A stretch of DNA of 64,000 bases from Myxococcales bacterium (GTDB taxonomy: Bacteria > Myxococcota_A > Polyangia > Polyangiales > Ga0077539). How positions within the stretch are numbered: position 1 is the first letter of the stretch; every line of letters begins with the position of its first letter. Made by a program: the position numbers and the translations under genes. Shown piece by piece: positions 44,676 through 52,766 of this stretch. The stretch covers positions 1 to 64,000 of the forward strand of contig JAEUKI010000006.1 of the NCBI GenBank assembly GCA_016793325.1, given 5' to 3'. The notes under the pieces were generated by a model. The model saw nothing but the letters and a program-made list of their open reading frames with translations, made no database searches and was not told the origin of the DNA.

Positions 44676-45503
44676 TTACTCAGCCTGCGGATTGCGCTCG
44701 GGTGCGCCTTCGAAGCGCGGCGGCAGCTTCTTGGTGTTGCCGTCGTACGCCGCACGAAAATCTGGGTGGAGCATGCATAGCGCTTGCGCTTGCGCCTCGC
44801 TCTCGATCGCGTCCGCGAGGGTCATGCGCGCCTCGCTCTCGAGCATCTGCTTCGTCATCGCGTGGGCGAACGCAGGCCCCTCTGCGAGCGACTCGGCGAA
44901 CGCGTTGGCCTTTGCGACGAGCGCGTCGTCGTCGAACACGCGGTTGGCCAAGCCGATCCGCGCCGCTTCGTCTGCGTCGATCACGGCGCCCGAGAACAGC
45001 AGCTCGCTCGCGTGTCCGAGACCCACGATGCGCGGGAGCAGATACGCCGCGCCCATGTCCGCGCCCGACAGCCCCACCTTCGGAAAGATGAACCCGATGC
45101 GCGCGCTCTTCGCGAAGTAGCGGACGTCGCACGCGGCCGCGAGGACCGCGCCCGCGCCGACCGCGACGCCGTTGACCGCGGCGACGACGGGCCGACGACA
45201 GCGACGCACGTTTGCGATGAGCTCACCGGTCACGCGCGTGAAGGCGAGCATGCCCTTCGCGTCGCGCTTGAAGAGCTCGGCGATGATGTCCTGCACGTCG
45301 CCGCCCGAGCAAAACCCGCGCCCTTCGCCGGTGATCACGATCGCTCGCACGTCGTCGCGCTGCGAGAGCGTCACGAAGAACGCCGCGAGCTCTTGATAGA
45401 TCTCGAACGTGAGCGAGTTGAGCCTCGCGGGCCGGCTGAGCGTGATCCGTCCGACGCCGCGATCGAGCGAGAACCGAAAGCCCTTCGGTGAGAGTTCTTC
45501 CAT
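44676..45503 (-). CDS. Enoyl-CoA hydratase/isomerase family protein
   Basis: This is a crotonase-fold enzyme of 275 residues from ATG at 45503 (MEELSPKGFRFSLDRGVGRI). A GTG at 45536 would add 11 residues. The oxyanion-hole segments are VITGEGRGFCSGGDVQDI and AAVNGVAVGAGAVLAAACDV. FIFPKVGLSGADMGAAYLLP carries the second catalytic region, where hydratases normally have Glu and here Gly/Ser-Ala-Asp appear, closer to dienoyl-CoA or ring-opening relatives. It is 61 bases downstream of the RidA-like gene and 20 bases upstream of the acyl-CoA dehydrogenase. Confidence 0.87.
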   Translation of the reverse strand: MEELSPKGFRFSLDRGVGRITLSRPARLNSLTFEIYQELAAFFVTLSQRDDVRAIVITGEGRGFCSGGDVQDIIAELFKRDAKGMLAFTRVTGELIANVRRCRRPVVAAVNGVAVGAGAVLAAACDVRYFAKSARIGFIFPKVGLSGADMGAAYLLPRIVGLGHASELLFSGAVIDADEAARIGLANRVFDDDALVAKANAFAESLAEGPAFAHAMTKQMLESEARMTLADAIESEAQAQALCMLHPDFRAAYDGNTKKLPPRFEGAPERNPQAE

Positions 45504-45564
45504 CGAGCTGAGCGGAGTATCTACCCCGTTCCGCACGCTTGGAAGCGTCGCCTTCGGTCGTCCG

Positions 45565-45975
45565 TCACTCCGCGGGACGAGCGTTGCGCGAGAGCACCGC
45601 GGTCGCCTCGATTTCGACCTTGGCGCGCGGCTCGACGAGCCCCGCGACGCCCACGAGCGCCATCGCTGGGTAGTGCCGGCCGAAGTGCGCCCTCCAGATC
45701 GCGCCGAGCTTCGGAGCGCCCTCGCGGTACGCAGGTAGGTCCGTGACGTAGATCGTCATGCGAACCACGTCCGTCGGCTCCGCGCCGCCCGCGCGCAACA
45801 CGGCCACGACGTTCGCGAGCGCGCGATCGAACTGATCGAGCAGCGCGTCGGACGCGAAGTTGCCCTTCTCGTCCCAGCCGATCTGGCCGGCGACGTACAG
45901 CGTCGGTCCTTCGGCGAGGACGCCGTTCGCGTATCCGCGTGGTTTTTCCCAGTGTTCGGGCTGAACGATCTTCAT
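45565..45975 (-). CDS. RidA-like protein lacking the catalytic Arg
   Basis: This 136-residue protein of the YjgF/YER057c/UK114 (Rid) family starts at ATG 45975, overlapping the SDR stop (ATGA). Matching features are KPRGYANGV, LYVAGQIGWDEKGNF, LANVVAVLRAGGAEPTDVV and AKVEIEATAVLS. Active RidA imine/enamine deaminases have Arg within PARxxV near the end; here it reads YPAMALVGVAGL, with Met in that place. It therefore belongs to a non-canonical Rid group often found with aromatic-CoA pathways. It might still bind an enamine intermediate, so an amino-bearing substrate is suggested (inference). Confidence 0.85.
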   Translation of the reverse strand: MKIVQPEHWEKPRGYANGVLAEGPTLYVAGQIGWDEKGNFASDALLDQFDRALANVVAVLRAGGAEPTDVVRMTIYVTDLPAYREGAPKLGAIWRAHFGRHYPAMALVGVAGLVEPRAKVEIEATAVLSRNARPAE

Positions 45976-46736
45976 GCGATCACCTGTCCGCCATCGAGCG
46001 CGATGGCCTGTCCGTGAATCCCTCGCGCCTCGTGCGGAACGAGCGCCCACACCGCGTGCGCGACTTCGTCGACCGTCATGAGCCTCCGCTGCGGGCTCTG
46101 CGCTTCGAGCGCGGCCCGCGCCTGCTCGCGGGTCCGTCCAGTCTTCGCGACGATGTTGTCGATCGCGCGAACGGTCATCTCCGTATCGACGAAGCCCGGA
46201 CAGATCGCGTTGATCGTGACGCCCGATCGAGCGAACTCCGCGGCGAGCGCGCGCGTGAGCCCGACGACCGCGTGCTTGGACGCGCAGTACGCGCTCGTAT
46301 AGGGATAGCCCGTGAGGCCCGCGTTGGAGGCGACGTTGATCACGCGGCCCCACCCTCGCTTCGCCATCTTCGGGACGGTCGCGCGACACAAACGAAACAC
46401 GGGCCACACGTTGACCGCGAACGTGCGCTCGATCACCGCGTCGTCCGTCGCTTCGAGCGCCGCGCTCTCGGCGACGCCGGCGTTGTTCACGAGGATGTCC
46501 ACTGGTCCGAGCGCTGTTTCGATCGCGTCGAGCGTCGCGTCGAGCGCGGGTGAGTCGGTCAGGTCCATCGCGAACACGCGGGCGTCGATCCCGCTCGCGA
46601 CGCGGTCGAGCGCGCTTCGATCGCGGCCGACGAGCGCGAGCTTCACGCCCTCGCGCGCGAATCGTTTGGCGATGGCTTCGCCGATCCCTCGGCTCGCGCC
46701 GGTGACGAGCGCGACGCGCCCAGCGAGGTCGTTCAT
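45972..46736 (-). CDS. Short-chain dehydrogenase/reductase (SDR)
   Basis: This is a 254-residue classical SDR. The NAD(P) motif is VTGASRGIGEAIAKRF, with NNAGV for the adenine ring. The catalytic set is Ser in VASNAGLTG and Tyr-x3-Lys in YCASKHAVVG, followed by ICPGFVDTEMT. It probably oxidises a 3-hydroxyacyl-CoA or ring alcohol in the operon's pathway. First gene of the seven-gene operon; the 105-base gap to the divergent thioesterase at 46842 should contain promoters for both. Confidence 0.9.
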   Translation of the reverse strand: MNDLAGRVALVTGASRGIGEAIAKRFAREGVKLALVGRDRSALDRVASGIDARVFAMDLTDSPALDATLDAIETALGPVDILVNNAGVAESAALEATDDAVIERTFAVNVWPVFRLCRATVPKMAKRGWGRVINVASNAGLTGYPYTSAYCASKHAVVGLTRALAAEFARSGVTINAICPGFVDTEMTVRAIDNIVAKTGRTREQARAALEAQSPQRRLMTVDEVAHAVWALVPHEARGIHGQAIALDGGQVIA

Positions 46737-46841
46737 GGCGTGCGTACGATGCCACAACCGCGCGCGGGACCGGGGGATCGAAGCGATCGCAGCGCCCGCG
46801 ACGGCCGGACAATTCGACGCGAACTCGGTATACGTTCGGCG

Positions 46842-47270
46842 ATGTTCGAGCACACGATCGACGTGACGTGGGGCGAGTGCGACCTCGCGGGGCTCGTGTA
46901 CTTTCCGAGGATGCTCGACTGGTGCCACCGCGCGCTCGAGGCGCTGTGGGGCGGGCTCGAAGGCGGCTACGCGCGGTTCACGGGACCGCGGCGACTCGGG
47001 ATTCCCACCGTTCGAATCGCAGGAGATTTTCAGCGTCCCGTGCGCTACGGCGAACGCGTGATCGTGCGGGTCGGCGTCGCGCGAATCGGCACCAAGAGCG
47101 TCACGTTTCGTCACGACGTGACCAACGCCGAGGGCGCGCTGTGCGCGCGATTCGAGCATGTGATCGCGGTGTGCGAGCTCGACGGCCCGCGCGCGATCGA
47201 GGTCCCCGACGACGTTCGCGCGTTGCTCGCTCCCCACGCCATCGACGCAAGCGACGGCGCTACGCGATGA
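46842..47270 (+). CDS. Hotdog-fold acyl-CoA thioesterase (YbgC/4-hydroxybenzoyl-CoA type)
   Basis: This is a 142-residue single hotdog domain. The N-terminal HTIDVTWGECDLAGLVYFPR carries the Asp-x-x-G-hydrophobic-Val-Tyr-Phe motif of YbgC and 4-hydroxybenzoyl-CoA thioesterases, with Asp as catalytic residue. Next comes MLDWCHRALEALW, then the beta sheet (GERVIVRVGVARIGTKSVTF). It is divergent from the aryl-CoA operon and probably shares its control region, releasing CoA from stalled or dead-end thioesters. The 3' end overlaps the convergent gene at 47260 by 11 bases. Confidence 0.88.
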   Translation: MFEHTIDVTWGECDLAGLVYFPRMLDWCHRALEALWGGLEGGYARFTGPRRLGIPTVRIAGDFQRPVRYGERVIVRVGVARIGTKSVTFRHDVTNAEGALCARFEHVIAVCELDGPRAIEVPDDVRALLAPHAIDASDGATR

Positions 47271-47664
47271 TCGATCGGATCTCGGCGCCGTACTTGTTCG
47301 CGTAGTACGTGAGCACGTCGAGGGCGTCTGCGATCTCGCTGTCGTCGAGCTCCTGCACGGGAAACTCGACGGAGAGAATCACGTCGCCGTCCTCGTCGAG
47401 CGAGAAGCGCGCGAACATGAGCTCGCCGTTCCATCGAAGCAGCTGAGCGTAGAGCGTCTCGGCCTTCGCGAGGTCCGGCGGAAGTCTCCCGAGCGGAACG
47501 ACCGCGAGCTTGACCCAGTCGCCGTCGTGCGTGGCGATCAACGGAAACATCTGCCCGCGCGGCGCCTTGAAGCTCGTCCGAATGGTCGTCTCGGCGAGCC
47601 GAGTCGTTGTCCAGTCGCGCTTCTTCAAGAACGCGTCGAGGTGCTCGATCACCGCAGAAGTCAT
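47260..47664 (-). CDS. YbjN-like small protein, putative chaperone fold
   Basis: This is a 134-residue soluble acidic protein: MTSAVIEHLDAFLKKRDWTT ... TLYAQLLRWNGELMFARFSL ... DGDVILSVEFPVQELDDSEI ... ALDVLTYYANKYGAEIRSII. The alternation of an N-terminal helix, a five-stranded sheet and a C-terminal helix, with MFARFSLDEDGDVILSVE, resembles YbjN/type III secretion chaperone-like proteins (T3SC-like fold) common in myxobacteria and cyanobacteria. Function unknown. It converges with the thioesterase and overlaps its last 11 bases. Confidence 0.7.
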   Translation of the reverse strand: MTSAVIEHLDAFLKKRDWTTTRLAETTIRTSFKAPRGQMFPLIATHDGDWVKLAVVPLGRLPPDLAKAETLYAQLLRWNGELMFARFSLDEDGDVILSVEFPVQELDDSEIADALDVLTYYANKYGAEIRSIIA

Positions 47665-47749
47665 AGGCGGAGCGGCAGCCTACACCAGCGTGGAGCGCGA
47701 CCGGGATCGATCGTTTCGGCGCCCACGCTCCGGCGCCCAATCCCGACAA

Positions 47750-47931
47750 CGCTAGAATCAAGGAAATAACAAAATCGCTCAAATTCGATCACAAACGTTC
47801 AGTCCTTCGTGAATTCGACGGATTCAACGAGAACGAATCGCAAAACCGAATCGAATATCGTTCGTAACCGCTCATTTGAAACGCTCGTATGATCGGTAAG
47901 TCCCGTCCGAGAATGATTCAGGAGCGATTCA
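47750..47931 (+). promoter_or_regulatory. AT-rich upstream region of the sigma factor gene
   Basis: About 180 bases with markedly lower GC than the rest of the window and several poly-A/T stretches (GAAATAACAAAATCG; ATTTGAAACG). A TATGAT near 47888 is a candidate -10 box and AGGAG near 47921 is the ribosome-binding site. No convincing -35 pairs with that -10. The region probably carries the promoter of the sigma gene, possibly an autoregulated one. Confidence 0.45.
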
Positions 47932-48516
47932 ATGAACGACTTTAGCGACTCGAAGCTGGTTGAGATGTCTCGCAGTGGCAACAAGCGAGCGCTTTCGGTC
48001 CTGCTCGCGCGCTATCAGCCGGTGATCCAGCGGCAGCTGCAGCGCTTTCCCGTCGAAGCCGCGGACCGCAGCGATCTCGTCCAGGACGCGATGCTTCAAG
48101 TGATCCGCCGGCTCGACACGTTTCGAGGCGACGCGCAGTTCTCGACCTGGCTCTACCGCGTGACCGCCAACGCCGCGCTCATGCGGATGCGCAGCGATCG
48201 CCGCCGCCGTCAGACCTCGTTCGACGACCACGAGCCCGAGGCCGAGGCCGCGATGCACAACGTCCCCGCGACGCCCGGCGGCGAGTGGGCCCTTCGCGTC
48301 GATCAGCGCGTCGAAGAGAAGCACCGCCGCGATCGCCTCGAGCGCGCGCTCGACGAGCTGCCCGAGGGCTACCGCGACGTCGTCCTCGAGCACTATCTCG
48401 AAGGCGCCCCCCTCCAAGAGCTCGCCGACCGACTCGGAACCACCGAGAGCTCCGTGCGCTCGCGCCTCCACCGCGCCCGAACCGTTCTTCGTGAGCGACT
48501 CCGCGAAGCGGCCTGA
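47932..48516 (+). CDS. RNA polymerase sigma factor, ECF type
   Basis: This is a 194-residue sigma70-family factor of the ECF group. Region 2 spans about 15-85 (LLARYQPVIQRQLQRFPVEA, DLVQDAMLQVIRRLDTFRGD, FSTWLYRVTANAALMRMRSD). Region 4 spans about 130-190 (LERALDELPEGYRDVVLEHY, LQELADRLGTTESSVRSRLH). No anti-sigma factor is visible next to it; the following gene is a convergent thiolase. The long AT-rich leader suggests complex regulation. Confidence 0.9.
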   Translation: MNDFSDSKLVEMSRSGNKRALSVLLARYQPVIQRQLQRFPVEAADRSDLVQDAMLQVIRRLDTFRGDAQFSTWLYRVTANAALMRMRSDRRRRQTSFDDHEPEAEAAMHNVPATPGGEWALRVDQRVEEKHRRDRLERALDELPEGYRDVVLEHYLEGAPLQELADRLGTTESSVRSRLHRARTVLRERLREAA

Positions 48517-48520
48517 ACGC

Positions 48521-49723
48521 TCAGGGCCTCTCGAAGAGCGTCGCGATCCCCTGGCCGACGCCGATGCACAACGACGCGAGCCCTCGCGCGTGGCCTTCGC
48601 GAACCATCCGATGAACGAGCGTCGCGACGAGCCGCGCGCCAGAGCTTCCGATCGGATGTCCGAGCGCGATGGCTCCCCCGTCGGGGTTCACGCGCGCGGC
48701 GTCGAGCTCGAGCTTTCGAACGCACGCGAGCGCTTGCGCGGCGAACGCCTCGTTGAGCTCGATCGTTCCGATGCTCTCGCGCGTCCAGCCCGAGCGCGCG
48801 AGCGCGCGTTCGACCGCGGGAATCGGGCCGAGCCCCATGAGCCCTGGCTCGACGCCCGCCACGGTGTTGCACACGACGCGCGCCATCGGCTCGAGCCCGT
48901 GCGCCTTCACGAACGACTCGCTCGCGAGCAGCACCGCCGACGCGCCATCATTGATCGGTGAGCTGTTTCCCGCGGTGACCGAGCCTCCCTTGCGAAACAC
49001 AGGCTGCAGCTTCGCGAGCGCTTCGAGCGACGCGTCGGCGCGCGGGCACTCGTCGCGATCGAACACGACCGCCGCGCCCTTCTTCTGCGGGATCTCGACG
49101 GGGCTCAGCTCGCGGGCGAACGCGCCACGCGCCTGCGCCGCGATCGCGCGCCGGTGAGACTCGAGCGCGAAGCGGTCTTGATCCTCGCGAGACACCTTGT
49201 GGAGCTCCGCGACGTTCTCCGCGGTCTCGCCCATGCCCTCGAGCGCGAAGCGCTCGGCCATCTTCGGGTTCTCGAAGCGCCAACCGATCGTCGTGTCCTG
49301 CACCTTCGGCGGCGTTCGATCGAACGCGTCTTGCGCCTTGGGCATCACGAACGGCGCGCGCGTCATGCTCTCGACGCCGCCTGCGATCACGCACTCGTGG
49401 TCGCCGAGCGCGATCATCCGCGACGCGCTCTGCACCGCCTCGAGGCCCGAGCCGCACAAGCGGTTGACGGTCACGCCGGTGACCTCGTACGGCAGGCCCG
49501 CGAGCAGCGCCGCCATGCGCGCGACGTTTCGGTTGTCTTCGCCGGCTTGATTTGTGGCGCCAAAAACAACTTCGCTGACGCTCGCCCCGGCGACCGCGTT
49601 GCGGGCGACGATCGAGCGGACGACGTGGGCGGCGAGGTCGTCCGAGCGGACGCTGGCGAGCGCCCCCTTGTAGCGAGCGATGGGCGTTCGAAGTGCGTCG
49701 AGGACGAAGACGGCTCTGGTCAC
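48521..49723 (-). CDS. Acetyl-CoA C-acyltransferase (3-oxoadipyl-CoA thiolase-like)
   Basis: GTG at 49723 gives 400 residues, the usual thiolase length; there is no ATG near the conserved N-terminus VTRAVFVLDALRTPIARYKG. The nucleophile Cys90 lies in NRLCGSGLEAVQSA, His in GHPIGSSGARLV and the second Cys in ASLCIGVGQGIA. GATNQAGEDNRNVARMAALL is characteristic of 3-oxoadipyl-CoA thiolases (PcaF/PaaJ). It cleaves 3-oxoacyl-CoA to acetyl-CoA and a shorter acyl-CoA. It could finish the beta-oxidation-like pathway encoded at 39-47 kb; the dehydrogenase at 51146 would act just before it. Confidence 0.9.
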   Translation of the reverse strand: MTRAVFVLDALRTPIARYKGALASVRSDDLAAHVVRSIVARNAVAGASVSEVVFGATNQAGEDNRNVARMAALLAGLPYEVTGVTVNRLCGSGLEAVQSASRMIALGDHECVIAGGVESMTRAPFVMPKAQDAFDRTPPKVQDTTIGWRFENPKMAERFALEGMGETAENVAELHKVSREDQDRFALESHRRAIAAQARGAFARELSPVEIPQKKGAAVVFDRDECPRADASLEALAKLQPVFRKGGSVTAGNSSPINDGASAVLLASESFVKAHGLEPMARVVCNTVAGVEPGLMGLGPIPAVERALARSGWTRESIGTIELNEAFAAQALACVRKLELDAARVNPDGGAIALGHPIGSSGARLVATLVHRMVREGHARGLASLCIGVGQGIATLFERP

Positions 49724-49902
49724 GGGTGGGGCTCTCCGGTGTGTTTGCGCGGGATTTGTCAGTGAAAACTGCGATTTCGAGTCGGGCAGAACGGCGACCG
49801 ACAGAAAGTTCGATGGGGGGGGCGTGGATGCTTCTCGGGGATGGGACGTATAACGGTCCGCCAACTCAAAGCGACAGTCGCTGCAAGAGAGAGAGCAGAC
49901 GA

Positions 49903-51144
49903 ATGAACCGAACACTGATCACGGGCGCCCTCGCCCTCGTATCGCTGACTCAAGCCTGCTTCTACACCGTTCGCGGCGACGCGACCGCTGAGGTGTACGC
50001 CGACGGAATGCCCACGGCCGTGACTGTTGCGCAGCCCCCGCCTCCGCCTCCGACGACGGTCAACGTTCAGCTCGCGCGCCCTCCGCAGCCGAGCGCGACA
50101 GCCGTGTGGGTCGACGGCTACCAAGACTGGCGCGGCGGCGGTTGGGTGTGGGTCGATGGCCACTGGGAAGAGCCGCGGCCCAACACCGTGTGGCAGGGCC
50201 CTGTGTACTCGGGCGGCCAGTACTATCCCGGCTATTGGCGCCCGGCGAACGTGCAGCCCGTGGGCCCGTACGCGACGCCCGTTTCGAGCGGCGGCGGCGT
50301 GATGGTCAGCGGCGGCGCGACCGCGCAGCCCGTCGGCGGAAACACTGTCGTCGTGTCGCAGCCCAACGGCGGAATGGTCACCGCGCAGCCCGCGGGCGGC
50401 ACTGCGGTCGTCGTGGCGCAACCGACCGGTGGCGTCGTGACCTCGCAGCCCACCGGTGGAACCGCGGTCGTCGTGAACGGCGGAACGAACACCGGCTGGC
50501 AGAGCGGCGCCGTCGCGCAGCCGGTTGGCGGAAGCGCTGTTGTGACCACGGGTCGTCCGACGGGCGCCGTCGTGGTGACGGGCGGCCAACCCGCGGGCGG
50601 CGCGGTCGTTGTCGGTCAGCCCACGGGTGGCGCGGTCGTCGTGAACGGCGGAGCTCCCACAGGGGGCGTCGTCGTGAACACGGGTCGTCCGACGGCGGGC
50701 GTCGTCGTCACCGGCGGCACCGGAACGGTCGCGACCGGAGGCACGGTTGTCGTTGGCGGCGGTGTTCGTCCTGGCGCGAACGCGACGGTCGTCAACACCG
50801 GCGGCGCGGTCCCTGTCGGCGTCACGAGCACCGCAGGAACGTCCAGCGCAACGGCGGCCACCGGTCGACCGGTGGTCGTCACGACGCAGGGCTCCGGCAC
50901 GATTCGACCGGGCGCCGTCGTCGCTGCGACCGCGACCAACCCCGCGAACACCGTCCAAGTCGGCGCCTCGACCTCGAGCGGCACCGTCGTCACCGGCGGA
51001 ACGACGATCAACACCGCGGGCCGCCCCGCGACTGCGGTCAACGCGACCGCCAACGGAACCGTGAACCTCAACGTCGGACGCCCCGGTCCGTGCGTCGGTC
51101 GCGACTGCCCTCCGATCGTCGTTCGACCCGACCCCCGTCGGTAA
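49903..51144 (+). CDS. Lipoprotein with long Gly/Val repeat region
   Basis: This is a 413-residue protein. MNRTLITGALALVSLTQACF has a lipobox LTQAC, so Cys19 is likely lipidated. Residues about 65-115 contain aromatic motifs (WVDGYQDWRGGGWVWVDGHW, YYPGYWRP) like YXWX-type outer-membrane proteins. From about 125 to 400 runs a low-complexity region of repeated units such as TAQPVGGNTVVVSQP, QPTGGAVVVNGG and TGRPTAGVVVTGG, 10-13 residues each. It ends with GRPGPCVGRDCPPIVVRPDP. It is probably a surface or matrix protein whose repeat number may vary. Start chosen by the lipobox. Confidence 0.75.
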   Translation: MNRTLITGALALVSLTQACFYTVRGDATAEVYADGMPTAVTVAQPPPPPPTTVNVQLARPPQPSATAVWVDGYQDWRGGGWVWVDGHWEEPRPNTVWQGPVYSGGQYYPGYWRPANVQPVGPYATPVSSGGGVMVSGGATAQPVGGNTVVVSQPNGGMVTAQPAGGTAVVVAQPTGGVVTSQPTGGTAVVVNGGTNTGWQSGAVAQPVGGSAVVTTGRPTGAVVVTGGQPAGGAVVVGQPTGGAVVVNGGAPTGGVVVNTGRPTAGVVVTGGTGTVATGGTVVVGGGVRPGANATVVNTGGAVPVGVTSTAGTSSATAATGRPVVVTTQGSGTIRPGAVVAATATNPANTVQVGASTSSGTVVTGGTTINTAGRPATAVNATANGTVNLNVGRPGPCVGRDCPPIVVRPDPRR

Positions 51145-51145
51145 C

Positions 51146-52039
51146 TCAGGCCTTCTTCGGGCCGTCCGCGTCCCACTTGTAGAAGCCTTCGCCTGACTTT
51201 TTGCCGAGCTTTCCGGCTCGCACCATCTGGCGAAGCAGCGCGGGGGGCCGAAACTGCTCGCCGAGCTCCTTGTGCAAGTGCTCGAGGATCGCGAGGCGCA
51301 CGTCGAGCCCGACGAGATCGCCGAGCTTCAATGGCCCCATGGGATGGCGATAGCCGAGCTCCATCGCGCGATCGATGTCCTCGGCGCTCGCGACGCCTTG
51401 CTCGAGCATGCGGATCGCTTCGCAGCCGATCACGACGCCGAGTCGCGACGTCGCAAACCCAGGAAAATCCCTGACAACAATGGGGGTCTTCCCGAGGTCC
51501 TTCGCGAACGCGAGCGCGCGGTCCACCACGGCGTCCGTGGTGCGAACGCCGCGCACGACCTCGAGCAGCTCCATCAACGGAACGGGGTTGAAGAAGTGCA
51601 GCCCCACGACGCGCGTCGGGTCCTTCACCACCGACGCGATCTCCGTGATCGAGAGCGACGATGTGTTGCTCCCGAGCAGCGCGTCTGCCGGCGCTGCGCG
51701 ATCGACCGCGAGAAAGAGCTCGCGCTTGAGCTCCATGCGCTCGGGCGCCGCTTCGACGACGAACGACGCGTCGCGCACCGCGTCCTCGACGGACTCGAAC
51801 GCCGCGATCGCCGCGAGCGCGCGCTCCTTCGTGGGAGCGTCGATCTTGCCCTTGCTCGCGAGCTTCTCGAGCGACTGCGCGATGCCAGCGCGTGCCTTGT
51901 CGATCTGCGCCTTCGAGACGTCGAAGAGCGCGACGCTGAACCCTGCCGTGGCGGCGACCTGCGCGATGCCTGCGCCCATGGTTCCTGCGCCGAGCACGGC
52001 GACGCGGCCCTTGCGTCCATTGTCCGTCGTGTTGGTCAT
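51146..52039 (-). CDS. 3-hydroxyacyl-CoA dehydrogenase (3-hydroxybutyryl-CoA dehydrogenase type)
   Basis: This is a 297-residue single-domain enzyme. The NAD-binding motif VAVLGAGTMGAGIAQVAATA is near the N-terminus. LLGSNTSSLSITEIA and GLHFFNPVPLMELLEVVRG carry the catalytic Ser/His region, and the C-terminal helical domain contains DRAMELGYRHPMGPLKLGDL and GKKSGEGFYKW. It oxidises 3-hydroxyacyl-CoA with NAD. It probably pairs with the thiolase at 48521 for the end of aryl-CoA degradation or with general beta-oxidation. It lies 58 bases after the MerR gene in the same direction. Confidence 0.93.
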   Translation of the reverse strand: MTNTTDNGRKGRVAVLGAGTMGAGIAQVAATAGFSVALFDVSKAQIDKARAGIAQSLEKLASKGKIDAPTKERALAAIAAFESVEDAVRDASFVVEAAPERMELKRELFLAVDRAAPADALLGSNTSSLSITEIASVVKDPTRVVGLHFFNPVPLMELLEVVRGVRTTDAVVDRALAFAKDLGKTPIVVRDFPGFATSRLGVVIGCEAIRMLEQGVASAEDIDRAMELGYRHPMGPLKLGDLVGLDVRLAILEHLHKELGEQFRPPALLRQMVRAGKLGKKSGEGFYKWDADGPKKA

Positions 52040-52097
52040 GAGCGCGGACGGTACAACAATCCCCTCGCGCCGCGCCCCCTCTGCCGCACGCGCGTGA

Positions 52098-52766
52098 CTA
52101 CTCTGTAGCGCCGCGTGGCTTCACGCGACCCGATCGGTCGCGGGACGACGCGCGACGAGCGAGCGCCTCCGCGCGAAACGCGTTCGCAAGCGGCCCGAGC
52201 GCGAGCCCGAGCGCGTCCGTTCGCGCGGCCAGCGCGCTCGATTCACCGCCGTCCGAGAGGGCGACTTCGACCGACGCGAGCTCGCGCAGCGCCGGCGCGA
52301 CGCGCGTCTCGATCGACGCGAGCAACGGCTCGCTCATGCTCGAAGCGAGCGCGTCGAGCGCGTCGCAGAGCGACGGGTTTTCGTCGACGCGATCAGCGAG
52401 CCGCAGCCGCGCCGCGAGCGACCGCCCCGCCTCGCTGCACACGGCAGCGCGCGGGACCTCTTCGAGCTTCACCGCGGCCAGCGAACGCCCAAGCGACTCG
52501 AGCGCCGCGAGCGAGAGCGCCACGATCGAAGGGTCCTCGAGCAGGCGCTTGACCGCCGCGAGCGGGAGCCCCGCGCTCCGAAGCGCGCGAATGCTCTTCA
52601 GCCGCGCGACGTGCTTCGCGTCGTACCAAGCCACGGTGGCGCCGGTCTTCTCCGGCGCGTGAACGAGCCCCTCCTTCACGTAGTAGTGAATCGTGTCGCG
52701 CGTCAGGCCCGTGCGCTCTTCGACCGCGCCGATGCGCAGCCGCTCGCTGGCCCGCGCGCGGGTCAC
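52098..52766 (-). CDS. MerR-family transcriptional regulator
   Basis: This is a 222-residue protein from GTG at 52766, overlapping the Lnt stop (GTGA). The N-terminal winged HTH of MerR type is clear: LRIGAVEERTGLTRDTIHYY, VKEGLVHAPEKTGATVAWYD, RLKSIRALRSAGLPLAAVKR. A long helical ligand/dimer region follows without obvious metal-binding Cys. It could control the adjacent 3-hydroxyacyl-CoA dehydrogenase gene, or sense an acyl-CoA, like the MerR regulators near fatty-acid genes (inference). Confidence 0.85.
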   Translation of the reverse strand: MTRARASERLRIGAVEERTGLTRDTIHYYVKEGLVHAPEKTGATVAWYDAKHVARLKSIRALRSAGLPLAAVKRLLEDPSIVALSLAALESLGRSLAAVKLEEVPRAAVCSEAGRSLAARLRLADRVDENPSLCDALDALASSMSEPLLASIETRVAPALRELASVEVALSDGGESSALAARTDALGLALGPLANAFRAEALARRASSRDRSGRVKPRGATE

